Counted from the stretch's first letter, positions 17,676-25,628 are shown. The stretch: 38,424 nt of DNA from an uncultured Clostridia bacterium (GCA_905235455.1 CAJOLL010000008.1:1-38424); one strand, 5' to 3'. Program-made: numbers and translations. Notes: generated by a model from the letters alone, not told the origin.

Positions 17676-18623
17676 TTAGAACAGACTGCTATCTGTCAAT
17701 TTTCTCGAAGCAAAGTTAGCTGTTGTAAGAAGTATCAGATTGATCAATCCTTCGAAAAGACCGACGGCCGTCGCGTAGCTATAGTTACCGGATCCTAAAC
17801 CCATTCGGTATACATATGTGGAAATAATGTCCGCTGTTGAATATGTCATCGGATTATAAAGCAGGAATACTTTTTCAAAAGCTCCGCCCGATCCGACAAG
17901 TCCGCCGATATCCAGAATCAGAAGCGTCGTGATCGTCGGCATGATCGACGGCAGCGTGATATGCCAAACGCGCTGGAAATGTCCTGCACCGTCGACCGCA
18001 GCGGCCTCGTACAAAGACGGGTTAATATTCGACATCGCAGCAAGATAGAGAATCGTTCCCCAGCCGAGACTCTGCCAGATACCGGAAATCGTAAAAATCG
18101 GAACGAAGTATTTGGCGATTGAAAGGAACTGAATCGGTTTTCCGCCTGTAGCAACGATCAGATTATTGATCGGACCGGTCGTTCCAAGTATCTCTTTTAC
18201 GACACCGCAAACGATAACCATCGAAATAAAGTGTGGCAGATAAGAAACTGTCTGGACGAATTTTTTCCAGTGGATATTTCTGATCTCATTGATCAAGAGC
18301 GCAAAGATAAGCGTCAGAGGGAAACGGAACAACAGATATGTAAAATTCAGCGTCAAAGTATTTCTGAAAGCTCTCCAGAAAGATTTATCTTTGATAAACT
18401 GCTTAAAGTATCTCCATCCGCTGAACTCCGAACCGAAAATACTTCCGCCGGCCTTATATTTTCTAAACGCGATGATATTTCCAAACATCGGAAGATATCT
18501 GAAAACGACATAATACACGATCGGGATGAATAGCATCACATAGAACTGCCAGTACCTGGATATATGACGCAATGCTGCTTTTTTCTTTTTTGGCGGAACC
18601 CATTTTGAAGTATTTGTGCTCAT
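17676..18623 (-). CDS. Sugar ABC transporter permease, LplB/YteP type
   Basis: From ATG at 18623 the protein is 315 residues. A short basic cytoplasmic N-terminus (WVPPKKKKAALRH) precedes about six helices, and an EAA loop (YEAAAVDGAGHFQRVWHITLP) lies near the middle. It is the partner of the LplC-type permease downstream and forms the membrane channel. The frame is open to an ATG at 18650, but ATG 18623 has AAGGAG seven bases upstream and is preferred. It is the first gene of the importer operon. A leader of about 160 bases with strong RNA structure lies between its promoter and this start. Confidence 0.92.
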   Translation of the reverse strand: MSTNTSKWVPPKKKKAALRHISRYWQFYVMLFIPIVYYVVFRYLPMFGNIIAFRKYKAGGSIFGSEFSGWRYFKQFIKDKSFWRAFRNTLTLNFTYLLFRFPLTLIFALLINEIRNIHWKKFVQTVSYLPHFISMVIVCGVVKEILGTTGPINNLIVATGGKPIQFLSIAKYFVPIFTISGIWQSLGWGTILYLAAMSNINPSLYEAAAVDGAGHFQRVWHITLPSIMPTITTLLILDIGGLVGSGGAFEKVFLLYNPMTYSTADIISTYVYRMGLGSGNYSYATAVGLFEGLINLILLTTANFASRKLTDSSLF

Positions 18624-18654
18624 AAACCCACTCCTTTGATCATCCAGCATTAGC

Positions 18655-18766
18655 GTGGAAGCGGGACAGAGGGGAGACAGGTATCAGGAGGTTATTGCAT
18701 TACCCTGTCGGTCATATTATCGAGACTTGGGGACCGATCGGACTACCTGGGTCTGTCTGCTTCCAC
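18655..18766 (-). ncRNA. Structured leader RNA of the importer operon (candidate cis-regulatory element)
   Basis: The minus-strand leader begins and ends with GTGGAAGC / GCTTCCAC (18759-18766 with 18655-18662), extended past a small bulge by GACAG / CTGTC (18753-18757 with 18665-18669). Inside, CAGGTA / TACCTG (18744-18749 with 18678-18683) closes a junction. It holds one hairpin TCGGTC / GACCGA (18732-18737 with 18708-18713, 18-base loop) and a second weak hairpin at 18690-18704. It has no poly-U terminator, and I do not recognise a known riboswitch class. A 7-codon frame (ATG at 18715 to TAA at 18692) lies inside. All structure is by eye. Confidence 0.55.
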
Positions 18767-18822
18767 ACTTGTATGCTAGTTGTCTACGACGACAGAATAC
18801 CACCATGCTAGTAACATGTCAA
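18767..18822 (-). promoter_or_regulatory. Importer operon promoter with two GntR-type operators
   Basis: On the minus strand TTGACA (18822-18817), 17 bases, TATTCT (18799-18794). Start should be near 18787. One operator-like site lies in the spacer (18799-18812, CATGCTAGT core) and a full site ACTTGTATGCTAGT (plus-strand reading, 18767-18780) lies just after the start. This layout fits repression. Confidence 0.75.
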
Positions 18823-18902
18823 CGATGAATTTGATATTTTCAATTCGGATTTTGGGGATAATGCATAAAACATCCACAGAAATGCTTCTTTAACAATATG
18901 CG

Positions 18903-18939
18903 AAAAGCACCTTCGTTTCAGCATTACAAAGGTGCTTTT
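18903..18939 (-). terminator. Terminator after esterase gene, built from two AAAAGCAC repeats
   Basis: AAAAGCACCTT (18903-18913) and AAGGTGCTTTT (18929-18939) form a perfect 11-bp stem with a 15-base loop, 40 bases after the esterase stop. Both arms contain the window-wide AAAAGCAC repeat in opposite orientation. The region between it and the promoter (18823-18902) holds no gene. Confidence 0.7.
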
Positions 18940-18978
18940 GTTTCTTGCGCGAATCGTTATACGTGAATTTTCCGAAAA

Positions 18979-20508
18979 TCAGTAAAAGAGTTTCTTTCCC
19001 GCCTCATAAAGATGTGCGCCCAGTTCGCTCTTTCTCTGCGGGTGAAGCTCCAACGGCGTCGACAGATCCTTGGCTGAAACGACAAGACATTCCGAAACAT
19101 CTTCTTCCGCCTGCTTCTGCTGCTCCTGGATCTGCGCCCAGCCGATAGGTGTTTCCCCCGTGATCGGATCGGTATAGTCCGCCATTTCCACACAGATGAC
19201 CGGAAGTTCCTGATCGAAAAGTTCCCGCCAGCTTTGAATCATCTTATAGAACTTCTCCGCATATCTTTCCGGAGCTTCGGCGTTTGCTTCACCCTGATAC
19301 CACAGAGCTCCGCGGAAAGTATAATTTTTCAGCGGGCGGACAGAGGTCTTGTATAAAGCGGTCGGGATCTCCTGACCCATGTAAAAATGCGGGACCTCGG
19401 CGTCTGCTTTCTTCCCGGCGGCCATTTTCCAGGTCCCGGAGAGCTCTACGACTTCGTCACCCGAGCGCACATAGTATGGATGTTCTGCGACAAATCCGCC
19501 GTCGCCGGTCTCGATGATGAGTCTTACGGTGATCCTGTTCTTGCCCTTACGGAGAATCGATCCGTCGAAGGGGTATTTTCTCGGCGGATACCGATACTCG
19601 GTCTTGCCGATGAGGTGTCCATTGATAAATGTCTGATCGGCATCGATCAGATCACCAAGATAAAGGAAAGAGTCTTCAACAGGTTCTTTTTCCAATGTGA
19701 AATCTTTATAAAACCAGACGATCCCCGTGACTCCCTCGCCGTTCTTTTTCAGGAGCATGCCGGGTACTGTGAAATCCTGCGAATCCTCAAAGATCTCATC
19801 GATCCTCTTTTCATCCTCGTCAGATGAGAGGGCCCCGCGCCATTCGGCAATGGTTCTGTCTCGGTCCTTAATATAATCCTTCAGCTTATCCTTTCCCATA
19901 AAAGGCGCCATCTTCTCTTCGTAATCACCGAAATCCGAAAGCAGTTCTCTCGGCATCCAAGCTTCGATCGTAGATCCGCCCTGCGCCGCAAGGATAAGAC
20001 CGATCGGGATCTTGATGTCATCAAAAAGCCTTCTTGCAAAGTAAAAACCCGCTGCGCTCATCTCGCCGATCTTTCCGGGAGTGGCATCCGTCCATTCGTT
20101 TTCAGGAAGGTCAGCCGTCTCGTTTTCTTCCATATTGAACTGCGGAGTGACGCGGTACTGGCGAATCAGCGGATAGTCTGATCTTTCCACTTCTTCTTCA
20201 GACACATCCAGAGTTCTTGCGACCGGAAGTTCCATGTTCGACTGGCCGGCCAGGTAAAAGACATCTCCGAAGCAGACATCCCGAAGTTCAACTTCTGAGC
20301 TTCCCTTGACCGTGAGCGTCAGTCCTGTCGCCACATCGTGCGGCGCAAGTCCGATCAGGAATTTACCGTCCTTGACCTCTGTCGTGTATTTCTTATCTTC
20401 CAAATATACTTCTACGATCTTCGCCTTATCGTCTTTGCCCCAGACAAAGACTTCTCTTTCTCTTTGCAGGATCATCCCGTTTCCGAAAACAGCCGCTAAT
20501 TTCAGCAT
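18979..20508 (-). CDS. Sialate O-acetylesterase-family (SASA) carbohydrate esterase
   Basis: A 509-residue SGNH-type esterase. Block I is LAGQSNME (S90 nucleophile) and the mid-block is LWYQGEAN (403-409). The C-terminal block reads TPLELHPQRK, with H489 as catalytic His. An inserted jelly-roll-like region (about 255-350) is typical of this family. There is no signal peptide, so it would act inside the cell on imported acetylated oligosaccharides. Given the neighbours, acetylated xylan or pectin uronides are more likely than sialic acid. Oddity: family members usually have D-I-H-P, here E487-L-H-P; D481 is also nearby. AGAGG lies before ATG. A GntR-type operator (20630-20643) and two 30-bp repeats sit upstream. 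Confidence 0.87.
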   Translation of the reverse strand: MLKLAAVFGNGMILQREREVFVWGKDDKAKIVEVYLEDKKYTTEVKDGKFLIGLAPHDVATGLTLTVKGSSEVELRDVCFGDVFYLAGQSNMELPVARTLDVSEEEVERSDYPLIRQYRVTPQFNMEENETADLPENEWTDATPGKIGEMSAAGFYFARRLFDDIKIPIGLILAAQGGSTIEAWMPRELLSDFGDYEEKMAPFMGKDKLKDYIKDRDRTIAEWRGALSSDEDEKRIDEIFEDSQDFTVPGMLLKKNGEGVTGIVWFYKDFTLEKEPVEDSFLYLGDLIDADQTFINGHLIGKTEYRYPPRKYPFDGSILRKGKNRITVRLIIETGDGGFVAEHPYYVRSGDEVVELSGTWKMAAGKKADAEVPHFYMGQEIPTALYKTSVRPLKNYTFRGALWYQGEANAEAPERYAEKFYKMIQSWRELFDQELPVICVEMADYTDPITGETPIGWAQIQEQQKQAEEDVSECLVVSAKDLSTPLELHPQRKSELGAHLYEAGKKLFY

Positions 20509-20524
20509 TTTTTATCCTCTTTTC

Positions 20525-20584
20525 CTTCCCGAAGAAATGATTTCTTCCGGTTATCTTCCCGAAGAAAAGATTTCTTCCAGTTAT
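20525..20584. repeat. Two tandem 30-bp repeats, each with an inner palindrome
   Basis: Units 20525-20554 and 20555-20584 are 27/30 identical. Each carries GAAGAAA-N3-TTTCTTC (7-bp arms). They lie 17 bases before the esterase start, so in its leader or promoter. Two dyads 30 bp apart (about three helical turns) look like paired operators for an unknown regulator, or RNA hairpins. Confidence 0.7.
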
Positions 20585-20629
20585 GTTTATAAGATATCAC
20601 ACCGCTTTGTTCTTTTCCATCTCTTTAAC

Positions 20630-20643
20630 ACTAGCATGCAAGT
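20630..20643 (-). promoter_or_regulatory. GntR-type operator between esterase and yesL-like genes
   Basis: ACTAGCATGCAAGT matches the sites at 18767 and 24880 (reverse orientation) and is palindromic at 12 of 14 positions. It lies 120 bases before the esterase and 70 before the yesL-like gene, so it could serve either. I could not assign a clear esterase promoter. Confidence 0.6.
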
Positions 20644-20657
20644 TACTTGTTTTCCTC

Positions 20658-20686
20658 TTGTTTTTTCTGTTTTGAGCATCTAATAT
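20658..20686 (+). promoter_or_regulatory. Promoter of yesL-like gene
   Basis: TTGTTT (20658-20663), 17 bases, TAATAT (20681-20686). The start would be near 20693, leaving a very short leader that still contains AAAAGGAG (20694-20700). Confidence 0.6.
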
Positions 20687-20712
20687 ATTGGGAAAAGGAG
20701 ATTCTCGGATTT

Positions 20713-21564
20713 ATGGAACAGTCATCTTTCGAACGCATAACGAACAGTAAGTTTTATGCTCTCGGTGAAAAACTGGGGGATATTATAATCTTAAGCCTTT
20801 GCTGGTTTATCTGTTGCCTTCCTGTCATTACGATCGGACCTTCTTCGGCTGCACTTTACTTTGCTGTCCACAAACGCTTTGAAGACAAGTCGGGCACTCC
20901 GGCCAAAGACTTCTTCCGTTCCTTCCGTACGAATCTTGTTCAGGGCATCATCCTGACTGTTATTTATCTTATCTATCTCGGCATTACCGGTTTTAACCTC
21001 TATGTTGCTATCTTCGGATTTAACGGTACGTTTCTTCCGTCCTGGTATACACCGTTCGCCGTAGTTCTTCTTTTACCTTTTCTTTTCAGCGCACTGTATG
21101 TCTTCCCTTATCTGTCGAGATTTAAAAACACGGTTAAGACGACACTCTTTCACGGTTTTACTTTCTCCACGATGTATCCCGGACATACCATGATCATGTG
21201 GCTTTATGTCATCATAACCATTGCGCTGATGATCTTTTTCTTCCCTTCAATCCTGTTCGCACCATTCGCCTGCTGTTATCTTTGCCGCAGGTACTGCGAG
21301 CGAGATTTTAACTATGCGCTCCTTCTGCGCGACAAACGTGAGCATCCGGAAAAGTACCAGGATGAAACGGCGGAGTCAGAAGATCTCGAGGAAGATTTCG
21401 ATGAGGATCTTTATGAAGAGTATGAGATCGATGAAGATGAAGATGACGAAGATGATGATGACGAAGATGATCCTGATGGTAATGTCGATGAGGATGAATA
21501 CCTCGAAGAATACGTGAAAGATGATGAAGTTTGTCGGGTTGACGAGGATTCTCCTTCGGAATAA
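20713..21564 (+). CDS. YesL-like (DUF624) membrane protein with long acidic tail
   Basis: From ATG at 20713 the protein is 283 residues. The first 210 residues look like YesL/DUF624: an N-terminal FYALGEKLGDIIILSLCWFICCLPVITIGPS-type segment and about five hydrophobic helices, ending with CCYLCRRYCERDFNYALLL. Such proteins usually lie beside lplB/lplC/SBP importers of plant oligosaccharides, as here; their function is unknown. The last 67 residues are about 60% Asp/Glu, with a run of ten acidic residues near the middle, unlike ordinary YesL proteins. The upstream frame begins at TTG 20647, but AAAGGAG twelve bases before ATG 20713 supports the shorter form. Confidence 0.85.
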   Translation: MEQSSFERITNSKFYALGEKLGDIIILSLCWFICCLPVITIGPSSAALYFAVHKRFEDKSGTPAKDFFRSFRTNLVQGIILTVIYLIYLGITGFNLYVAIFGFNGTFLPSWYTPFAVVLLLPFLFSALYVFPYLSRFKNTVKTTLFHGFTFSTMYPGHTMIMWLYVIITIALMIFFFPSILFAPFACCYLCRRYCERDFNYALLLRDKREHPEKYQDETAESEDLEEDFDEDLYEEYEIDEDEDDEDDDDEDDPDGNVDEDEYLEEYVKDDEVCRVDEDSPSE

Positions 21565-21585
21565 ATTAACTGAGGAATGTTATGT

Positions 21586-22032
21586 ATGAGGTATAAAATG
21601 CTGTTTAGACTCGTGGCCGAGACCACTGCCGCTACTGAAGAAGGCGTACAACTGGATACCACCACTTCTGCCGTTTGTCTTGCTATCCTCGTGATCGCTT
21701 TGATCGCTGCAATTGTGCTTGTATTTATGGGTTTTAAAGGCGTCAACCGTGAACTGAAACGAGATGATGCGTCTTGTGCCGTTCCCAAAAACGTATTGAT
21801 CCGCTCTACTCTTTTTCTCGTTGCAGCCGTATTGTGCATCGTGATCGTTTACTGCGTGTTAAATTACAAATCCGTCTACGAAGGTTCAAATTCGCTTACC
21901 GAGCTTTTTCTCGCTTGCCTGCTCTCCTGTGCGAAAACCTACGGATGGCTTGCGGCTATTCCCTGGCTTATGGCTCTTTTCCGCAGGCAGACACTCAGAG
22001 GCGGTCAGAGAAACGATACGGATAAAATGTGA
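21586..22032 (+). CDS. Small membrane protein, not recognised
   Basis: From ATG at 21586 (GAGGA nine bases upstream) the product is 148 residues. It has three probable transmembrane segments: an Ala/Ile/Val helix about residues 31-50, a second about 74-93, and a third in the C-terminal third (SLTELFLACLL to AAIPWLMALF). The tail is polar and basic. I recognise no family. It begins 21 bases after the yesL-like gene and is likely co-transcribed. The position suggests a link to the sugar importer or cell surface, but no function can be given. Confidence 0.7.
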   Translation: MRYKMLFRLVAETTAATEEGVQLDTTTSAVCLAILVIALIAAIVLVFMGFKGVNRELKRDDASCAVPKNVLIRSTLFLVAAVLCIVIVYCVLNYKSVYEGSNSLTELFLACLLSCAKTYGWLAAIPWLMALFRRQTLRGGQRNDTDKM

Positions 22033-22063
22033 TCGGACCATCTGAAAAAAGGCATTTTCATCC

Positions 22064-22096
22064 TTGACATTATTCTAGTTCGCTAGTATTCTAGTT
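22064..22096 (+). promoter_or_regulatory. uxuA promoter with two identical operator-like sites
   Basis: TTGACA (22064-22069), 17 bases, TATTCT (22087-22092), start near 22099. The 10-mer TATTCTAGTT occurs twice (22071-22080 and 22087-22096), covering spacer and -10. It is a variant of the CTAG-centred sites at 18767, 20630 and 24880. The hexamers are the same as those of the importer promoter. Confidence 0.78.
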
Positions 22097-22134
22097 GCAG
22101 ATGTGAGTAATTGAGAAGAAAAGAGGCTTTCACT

Positions 22135-23208
22135 ATGAAGATGGTCTTTCGTTGGTGGCCGAACGGTGACGATACGGTGACACTGGCTCAAATTCGACAG
22201 ATTCCGGGAGTCAGCGGTGTTGCTACGATGTTCTCGGATATTCCGGCGGGCGATGTATGGCCGTTGGAAACGATCATGGCGCTTCGCGATCAGGTTCAAA
22301 AGGCCGGTCTCGAGATGGAAGTCATCGAAAGTGTAAATGTCCACGAGGATATCAAAAAAGGCCTTTCTACCCGTGACGAATATATCCAGAACTATATCAC
22401 CACCATGAAGAATCTTCATGAGGCCGGTGTAAAATGCATTTGCTATAATTTCATGCCGGTCATGGACTGGTTTCGAAGCAAACTCGAAGCTCCTCTCTCG
22501 GACGGTTCTTCTGCGATGGCGTATGAGCATTCTTACGCAAGTTCCCTGACTCTCGACCGCATTATCTCCGGCATGATGAACGGATCCAACGATATGACCC
22601 TGCCCGGATGGGAACCGGAAAGATTCCCGGCTATGGCGAAGGATATTGAATTCTATCAGAATGTTTCCGCGGAAGACTATTTTAAGAACATTACTTACTT
22701 CCTTGATGCAATCATGCCTTATGCAGAGGAGTATGACATCGATTTCGGCGTGCATCCGGACGATCCGCCGTGGCCGCTTTTCGGACTTCCGAAGGTTGTA
22801 TGCTCCGCTGAGTCGATCCGCAAATATCTGGCGCTGAACAGCAGCAAGAGAAACGGACTGACACTGTGCACGGGAAGTCTGGGTGCCAACCCGGAAAACG
22901 ATGTCCCCTCTATGGCCGAAGAATTCGCCGCCATGGGACGGGTGCCTTTCGTGCATCTTCGCAATGTAAAACACACTTCCGAAAAGGATTTCCATGAAAG
23001 TGCGCACCTTTCTTCCGAGGGCGATCTGGATATGTATGCGATCGTCGCCGCACTTCAGAAGAACGGATTTGACGGATATATCCGTCCGGATCACGGACGG
23101 AAAATCTGGGGAGAAGAATCCAGACCGGGATACGGTCTTTATGACCGAGCACTCGGATCCCAGTACATCCTGGGACTTTGGGAAGCCGTAAAAAGAGGAG
23201 AAAAGTAA
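22135..23208 (+). CDS. uxuA: Mannonate dehydratase
   Basis: From ATG at 22135 the protein is 357 residues, normal for UxuA. It opens with the family start MKMVFRWWPNGDDTVTLAQI-like. It contains the CYNFMPVMDW segment, the DFGVHPDDPPWPLFGLPKV metal-site segment and the C-terminal DGYIRPDHGRKIWGE. It dehydrates D-mannonate to 2-keto-3-deoxygluconate, using Fe2+ or Mn2+ in the family. AAGAGG lies eight bases before ATG; a TTG in-frame start at 22111 is less likely. The next gene is UxuB, which makes its substrate. Confidence 0.96.
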   Translation: MKMVFRWWPNGDDTVTLAQIRQIPGVSGVATMFSDIPAGDVWPLETIMALRDQVQKAGLEMEVIESVNVHEDIKKGLSTRDEYIQNYITTMKNLHEAGVKCICYNFMPVMDWFRSKLEAPLSDGSSAMAYEHSYASSLTLDRIISGMMNGSNDMTLPGWEPERFPAMAKDIEFYQNVSAEDYFKNITYFLDAIMPYAEEYDIDFGVHPDDPPWPLFGLPKVVCSAESIRKYLALNSSKRNGLTLCTGSLGANPENDVPSMAEEFAAMGRVPFVHLRNVKHTSEKDFHESAHLSSEGDLDMYAIVAALQKNGFDGYIRPDHGRKIWGEESRPGYGLYDRALGSQYILGLWEAVKRGEK

Positions 23209-23246
23209 ACTCTCTTTTTGAATTTCATAAACAGGAGGCGCTTATC

Positions 23247-24869
23247 ATGCTCTCTATTTCCATGAACAGGAACAGTCTCAAAAGAACATCGGACTGGGCC
23301 GAAATCAACGTAACTCTTCCGCGGTTCGATCTTGAAAAGGTCTCTGAGAAAACCATTTCCGCACCGACCTGGCTGCACTTCGGTGCAGGAAATATTTTTC
23401 GCGGATTCATCGCACGTCTTTCACAGGATCTTCTGAATCAGGGTCTTTCGGACACGGGCATTATCGCGGCGGATACTTTTGACTATGAGATCATCGACCG
23501 TATCTATCGCCCGTTTGATGACCTGACTCTGATGGTCGATCTTCGTCCCGACGGAAGTACCGGATATGAGATCATCGGAAGTATCGCGGAGTCCAGAAAA
23601 GCCGATCCATCCGACGCTGAAGAGATGTCTCGTCTTCGCAAGATCGCATCTGCTCCTTCTCTTCAGATGATCAGTTTCACGATCACCGAAAAGGGATATG
23701 CGCTTTCTGATATGAGCGGGAATCTTCTTCCCGTTGTAAAAAAAGACATGGACGAAGGTCCGGCCTTTGCAAGACACGCGATGAGTATCGTCTGCGCGCT
23801 TTTATGGGAGCGTTTTTCAAACGGTGCCTATCCGTTAGCTCTGGCATCGATGGATAACTGCAGCCAGAACGGCAAGAAGCTCAAAGACAGCGTGCTTGAG
23901 ATCGCCACGGCATGGCAGACCAAAGGTTTCGTGACTTCTGAATTCATCAGTTACCTCAACGACAGTTCCCGCGTTTCGTTCCCGTGGAGTATGATCGACA
24001 AGATCACCCCGCGCCCGGACGCCTCCGTGGAAAAGATGATCCGTGACATGGGGATCACCGGGATGAGCCCTTTTACCACGGCAAAGGGAACCTTCATCGC
24101 GCCGTTCGTAAATGCGGAAGTACCGCAGTACCTGGTCATGGAGGATGCTTTTCCGAACGGCCGACCGATGCTGGAAAAAGCCGGCGTATACATGACCGAC
24201 AGAGATACCGTAAACAAAGCAGAGAGAATGAAGGTCACGACTTGCCTCAATCCGCTGCACACGGCACTCGCCGTATATGGATGTCTCCTCGGGTACACAC
24301 GTATTTCTGATGAGATGAAAGATCCGGAACTCGTTTCCCTGATCCGAAAAATCGGTTATAACGAGGGACTTCCGGTAGTCACGGATCCAAAGATCTTAAA
24401 TCCCGAAAAGTTTCTCGCCGAAGTCATCGAAGAGCGCCTGCCGAATCCGTTTATCCCGGATGCGCCGCAGCGTATCGCGACCGACACGAGTCTGAAAGTG
24501 CCGATCCGTTTCGGCGAAACGATCAAATCATACATTTCCGACCCGTCTCTTTCGGTGGATTCTCTTACTTACATTCCATTGGCGCTGGCCGGATGGTTGC
24601 GATATCTTTTTGGCATTGACGATAATGGGGAAGAAATGGATCTGAGTTCCGATCCGCTTCTTTCCTCGCTTCAAGAGCAGCTGAAAGACGTCCGTTTCGG
24701 TGAACCTTCGAGCGCAGAAGGACATTTGAACGGCCTTTTGAGCAATGCTTCCGTCTTTGGCGCGGATCTCGTGGCCTGTGGACTTTCCCCAAAGATCGAA
24801 AAGTATCTTTCCGAGCTGATCGAAGGTACCGGAGCCGTAAGAAGAACACTGAAAAAGTACCTCGATTAA
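23247..24869 (+). CDS. uxuB: D-mannonate oxidoreductase (fructuronate reductase)
   Basis: From ATG at 23247 (AGGAGG eight bases upstream) the product is 540 residues, a long-chain mannitol/mannonate dehydrogenase. The N-terminal NAD-binding motif is LHFGAGNIFRGF. Then come MISFTITEKGY, LASMDNCSQNG, the PFTTAKGTFIAPFVNAEVPQ-like active-site region with YLVMEDAFPNGRP, and KVTTCLNPLHTALAVYG. It reduces fructuronate to mannonate. It lies 38 bases after uxuA, forming a uxuA-uxuB operon. The pair indicates the glucuronate rather than the galacturonate branch. Confidence 0.95.
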   Translation: MLSISMNRNSLKRTSDWAEINVTLPRFDLEKVSEKTISAPTWLHFGAGNIFRGFIARLSQDLLNQGLSDTGIIAADTFDYEIIDRIYRPFDDLTLMVDLRPDGSTGYEIIGSIAESRKADPSDAEEMSRLRKIASAPSLQMISFTITEKGYALSDMSGNLLPVVKKDMDEGPAFARHAMSIVCALLWERFSNGAYPLALASMDNCSQNGKKLKDSVLEIATAWQTKGFVTSEFISYLNDSSRVSFPWSMIDKITPRPDASVEKMIRDMGITGMSPFTTAKGTFIAPFVNAEVPQYLVMEDAFPNGRPMLEKAGVYMTDRDTVNKAERMKVTTCLNPLHTALAVYGCLLGYTRISDEMKDPELVSLIRKIGYNEGLPVVTDPKILNPEKFLAEVIEERLPNPFIPDAPQRIATDTSLKVPIRFGETIKSYISDPSLSVDSLTYIPLALAGWLRYLFGIDDNGEEMDLSSDPLLSSLQEQLKDVRFGEPSSAEGHLNGLLSNASVFGADLVACGLSPKIEKYLSELIEGTGAVRRTLKKYLD

Positions 24870-24879
24870 GTAATTCAAA

Positions 24880-24910
24880 ACTTGTATGCTAGTCAAAAAT
24901 ATTGTATATT
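24880..24910 (+). promoter_or_regulatory. gntR promoter overlapped by its probable own operator
   Basis: ACTTGTATGCTAGT (24880-24893) overlaps the -35 box TTGTAT (24882-24887), which is 17 bases from TATATT (24905-24910). This points to autoregulation. The site begins 10 bases after the uxuB stop. Confidence 0.72.
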
Positions 24911-24944
24911 TACTTGTGTATTAATTTTCAAGGAGCTCTTCCGT

Positions 24945-25628
24945 ATGAATGTTCCACCTAAGAATGTCAATGAGACCAACCGCGAATACGCATTCCGCGT
25001 GATCAGTGCAAACATTATCAGCCTGGATATCGAACCGGGCAGTATGATCGGTGAGCAGGAGATCGCGACGATGCTTGGTCTCTCTCGTACCCCTGTGCAC
25101 GAGGCATTCCTTGAACTTTCCAAGTCGAAGATCGTGGACATCCTCCCGCAGAAGGGTTGCAGAGTTTCCATGATCGACTCTGATCTTATCCGTGAAGCCA
25201 GATTCCTTCGTATTACCGTCGAGACGGCTCTTGTTGAAGATGCCTGCGAGCTCGCCAAGGAAGAAGACCTCCGCGAACTGGAAGATAATCTGGAACTTCA
25301 GGAGTTCTATCTTTCCAAAGACGCCGACAAGCTTCTGGCTCTGGATAATGAGTTCCATAAACTGATCTACAGCATCTGCAATAAAATGCAGTGCTATTAT
25401 ATGGTCAGCCTGATGAGCATGCACTTCGACCGGGTCAGAAACCTGAGTCTGCACTCCGTGAAAGATCTTAAGATCGTTTCCGATCACAGAGCAATCTTAA
25501 ATGCCATTAAGAAAAAGGATCCGACTGCGGCAAGAGCCGCTTTCCAGAAGCATATGGCCCGCTTCGAACTCGACTGGAGCATCATCTGCAACGAGTATAA
25601 GCAGTATATTTCCGACGGAAGCACATGA
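24945..25628 (+). CDS. GntR-family regulator with FCD domain (UxuR/ExuR-like candidate)
   Basis: From ATG at 24945 (AAGGAG nine bases upstream) the product is 227 residues. The N-terminal winged helix (about 10-75) has the GntR signature IGEQEIATMLGLSRTPVHEAFLEL. The C-terminal all-helical FCD domain (about 90-215) carries the usual ligands LDNEFHKLIY, SDHRAILNAI and FQKHM, suggesting a metal-assisted carboxylate effector such as a uronate or its product. It follows uxuAB and has a matching operator in its own promoter. The same site type occurs at the importer and esterase genes and, degraded, at uxuA and eda. A repressor of uronate catabolism is the best guess. Confidence 0.88.
   Translation: MNVPPKNVNETNREYAFRVISANIISLDIEPGSMIGEQEIATMLGLSRTPVHEAFLELSKSKIVDILPQKGCRVSMIDSDLIREARFLRITVETALVEDACELAKEEDLRELEDNLELQEFYLSKDADKLLALDNEFHKLIYSICNKMQCYYMVSLMSMHFDRVRNLSLHSVKDLKIVSDHRAILNAIKKKDPTAARAAFQKHMARFELDWSIICNEYKQYISDGST

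Noticed and set aside
22075-23094. 339-residue minus-strand frame opposite uxuA
   Set aside because: UxuA on the plus strand is certain; the minus frame is composition-driven.
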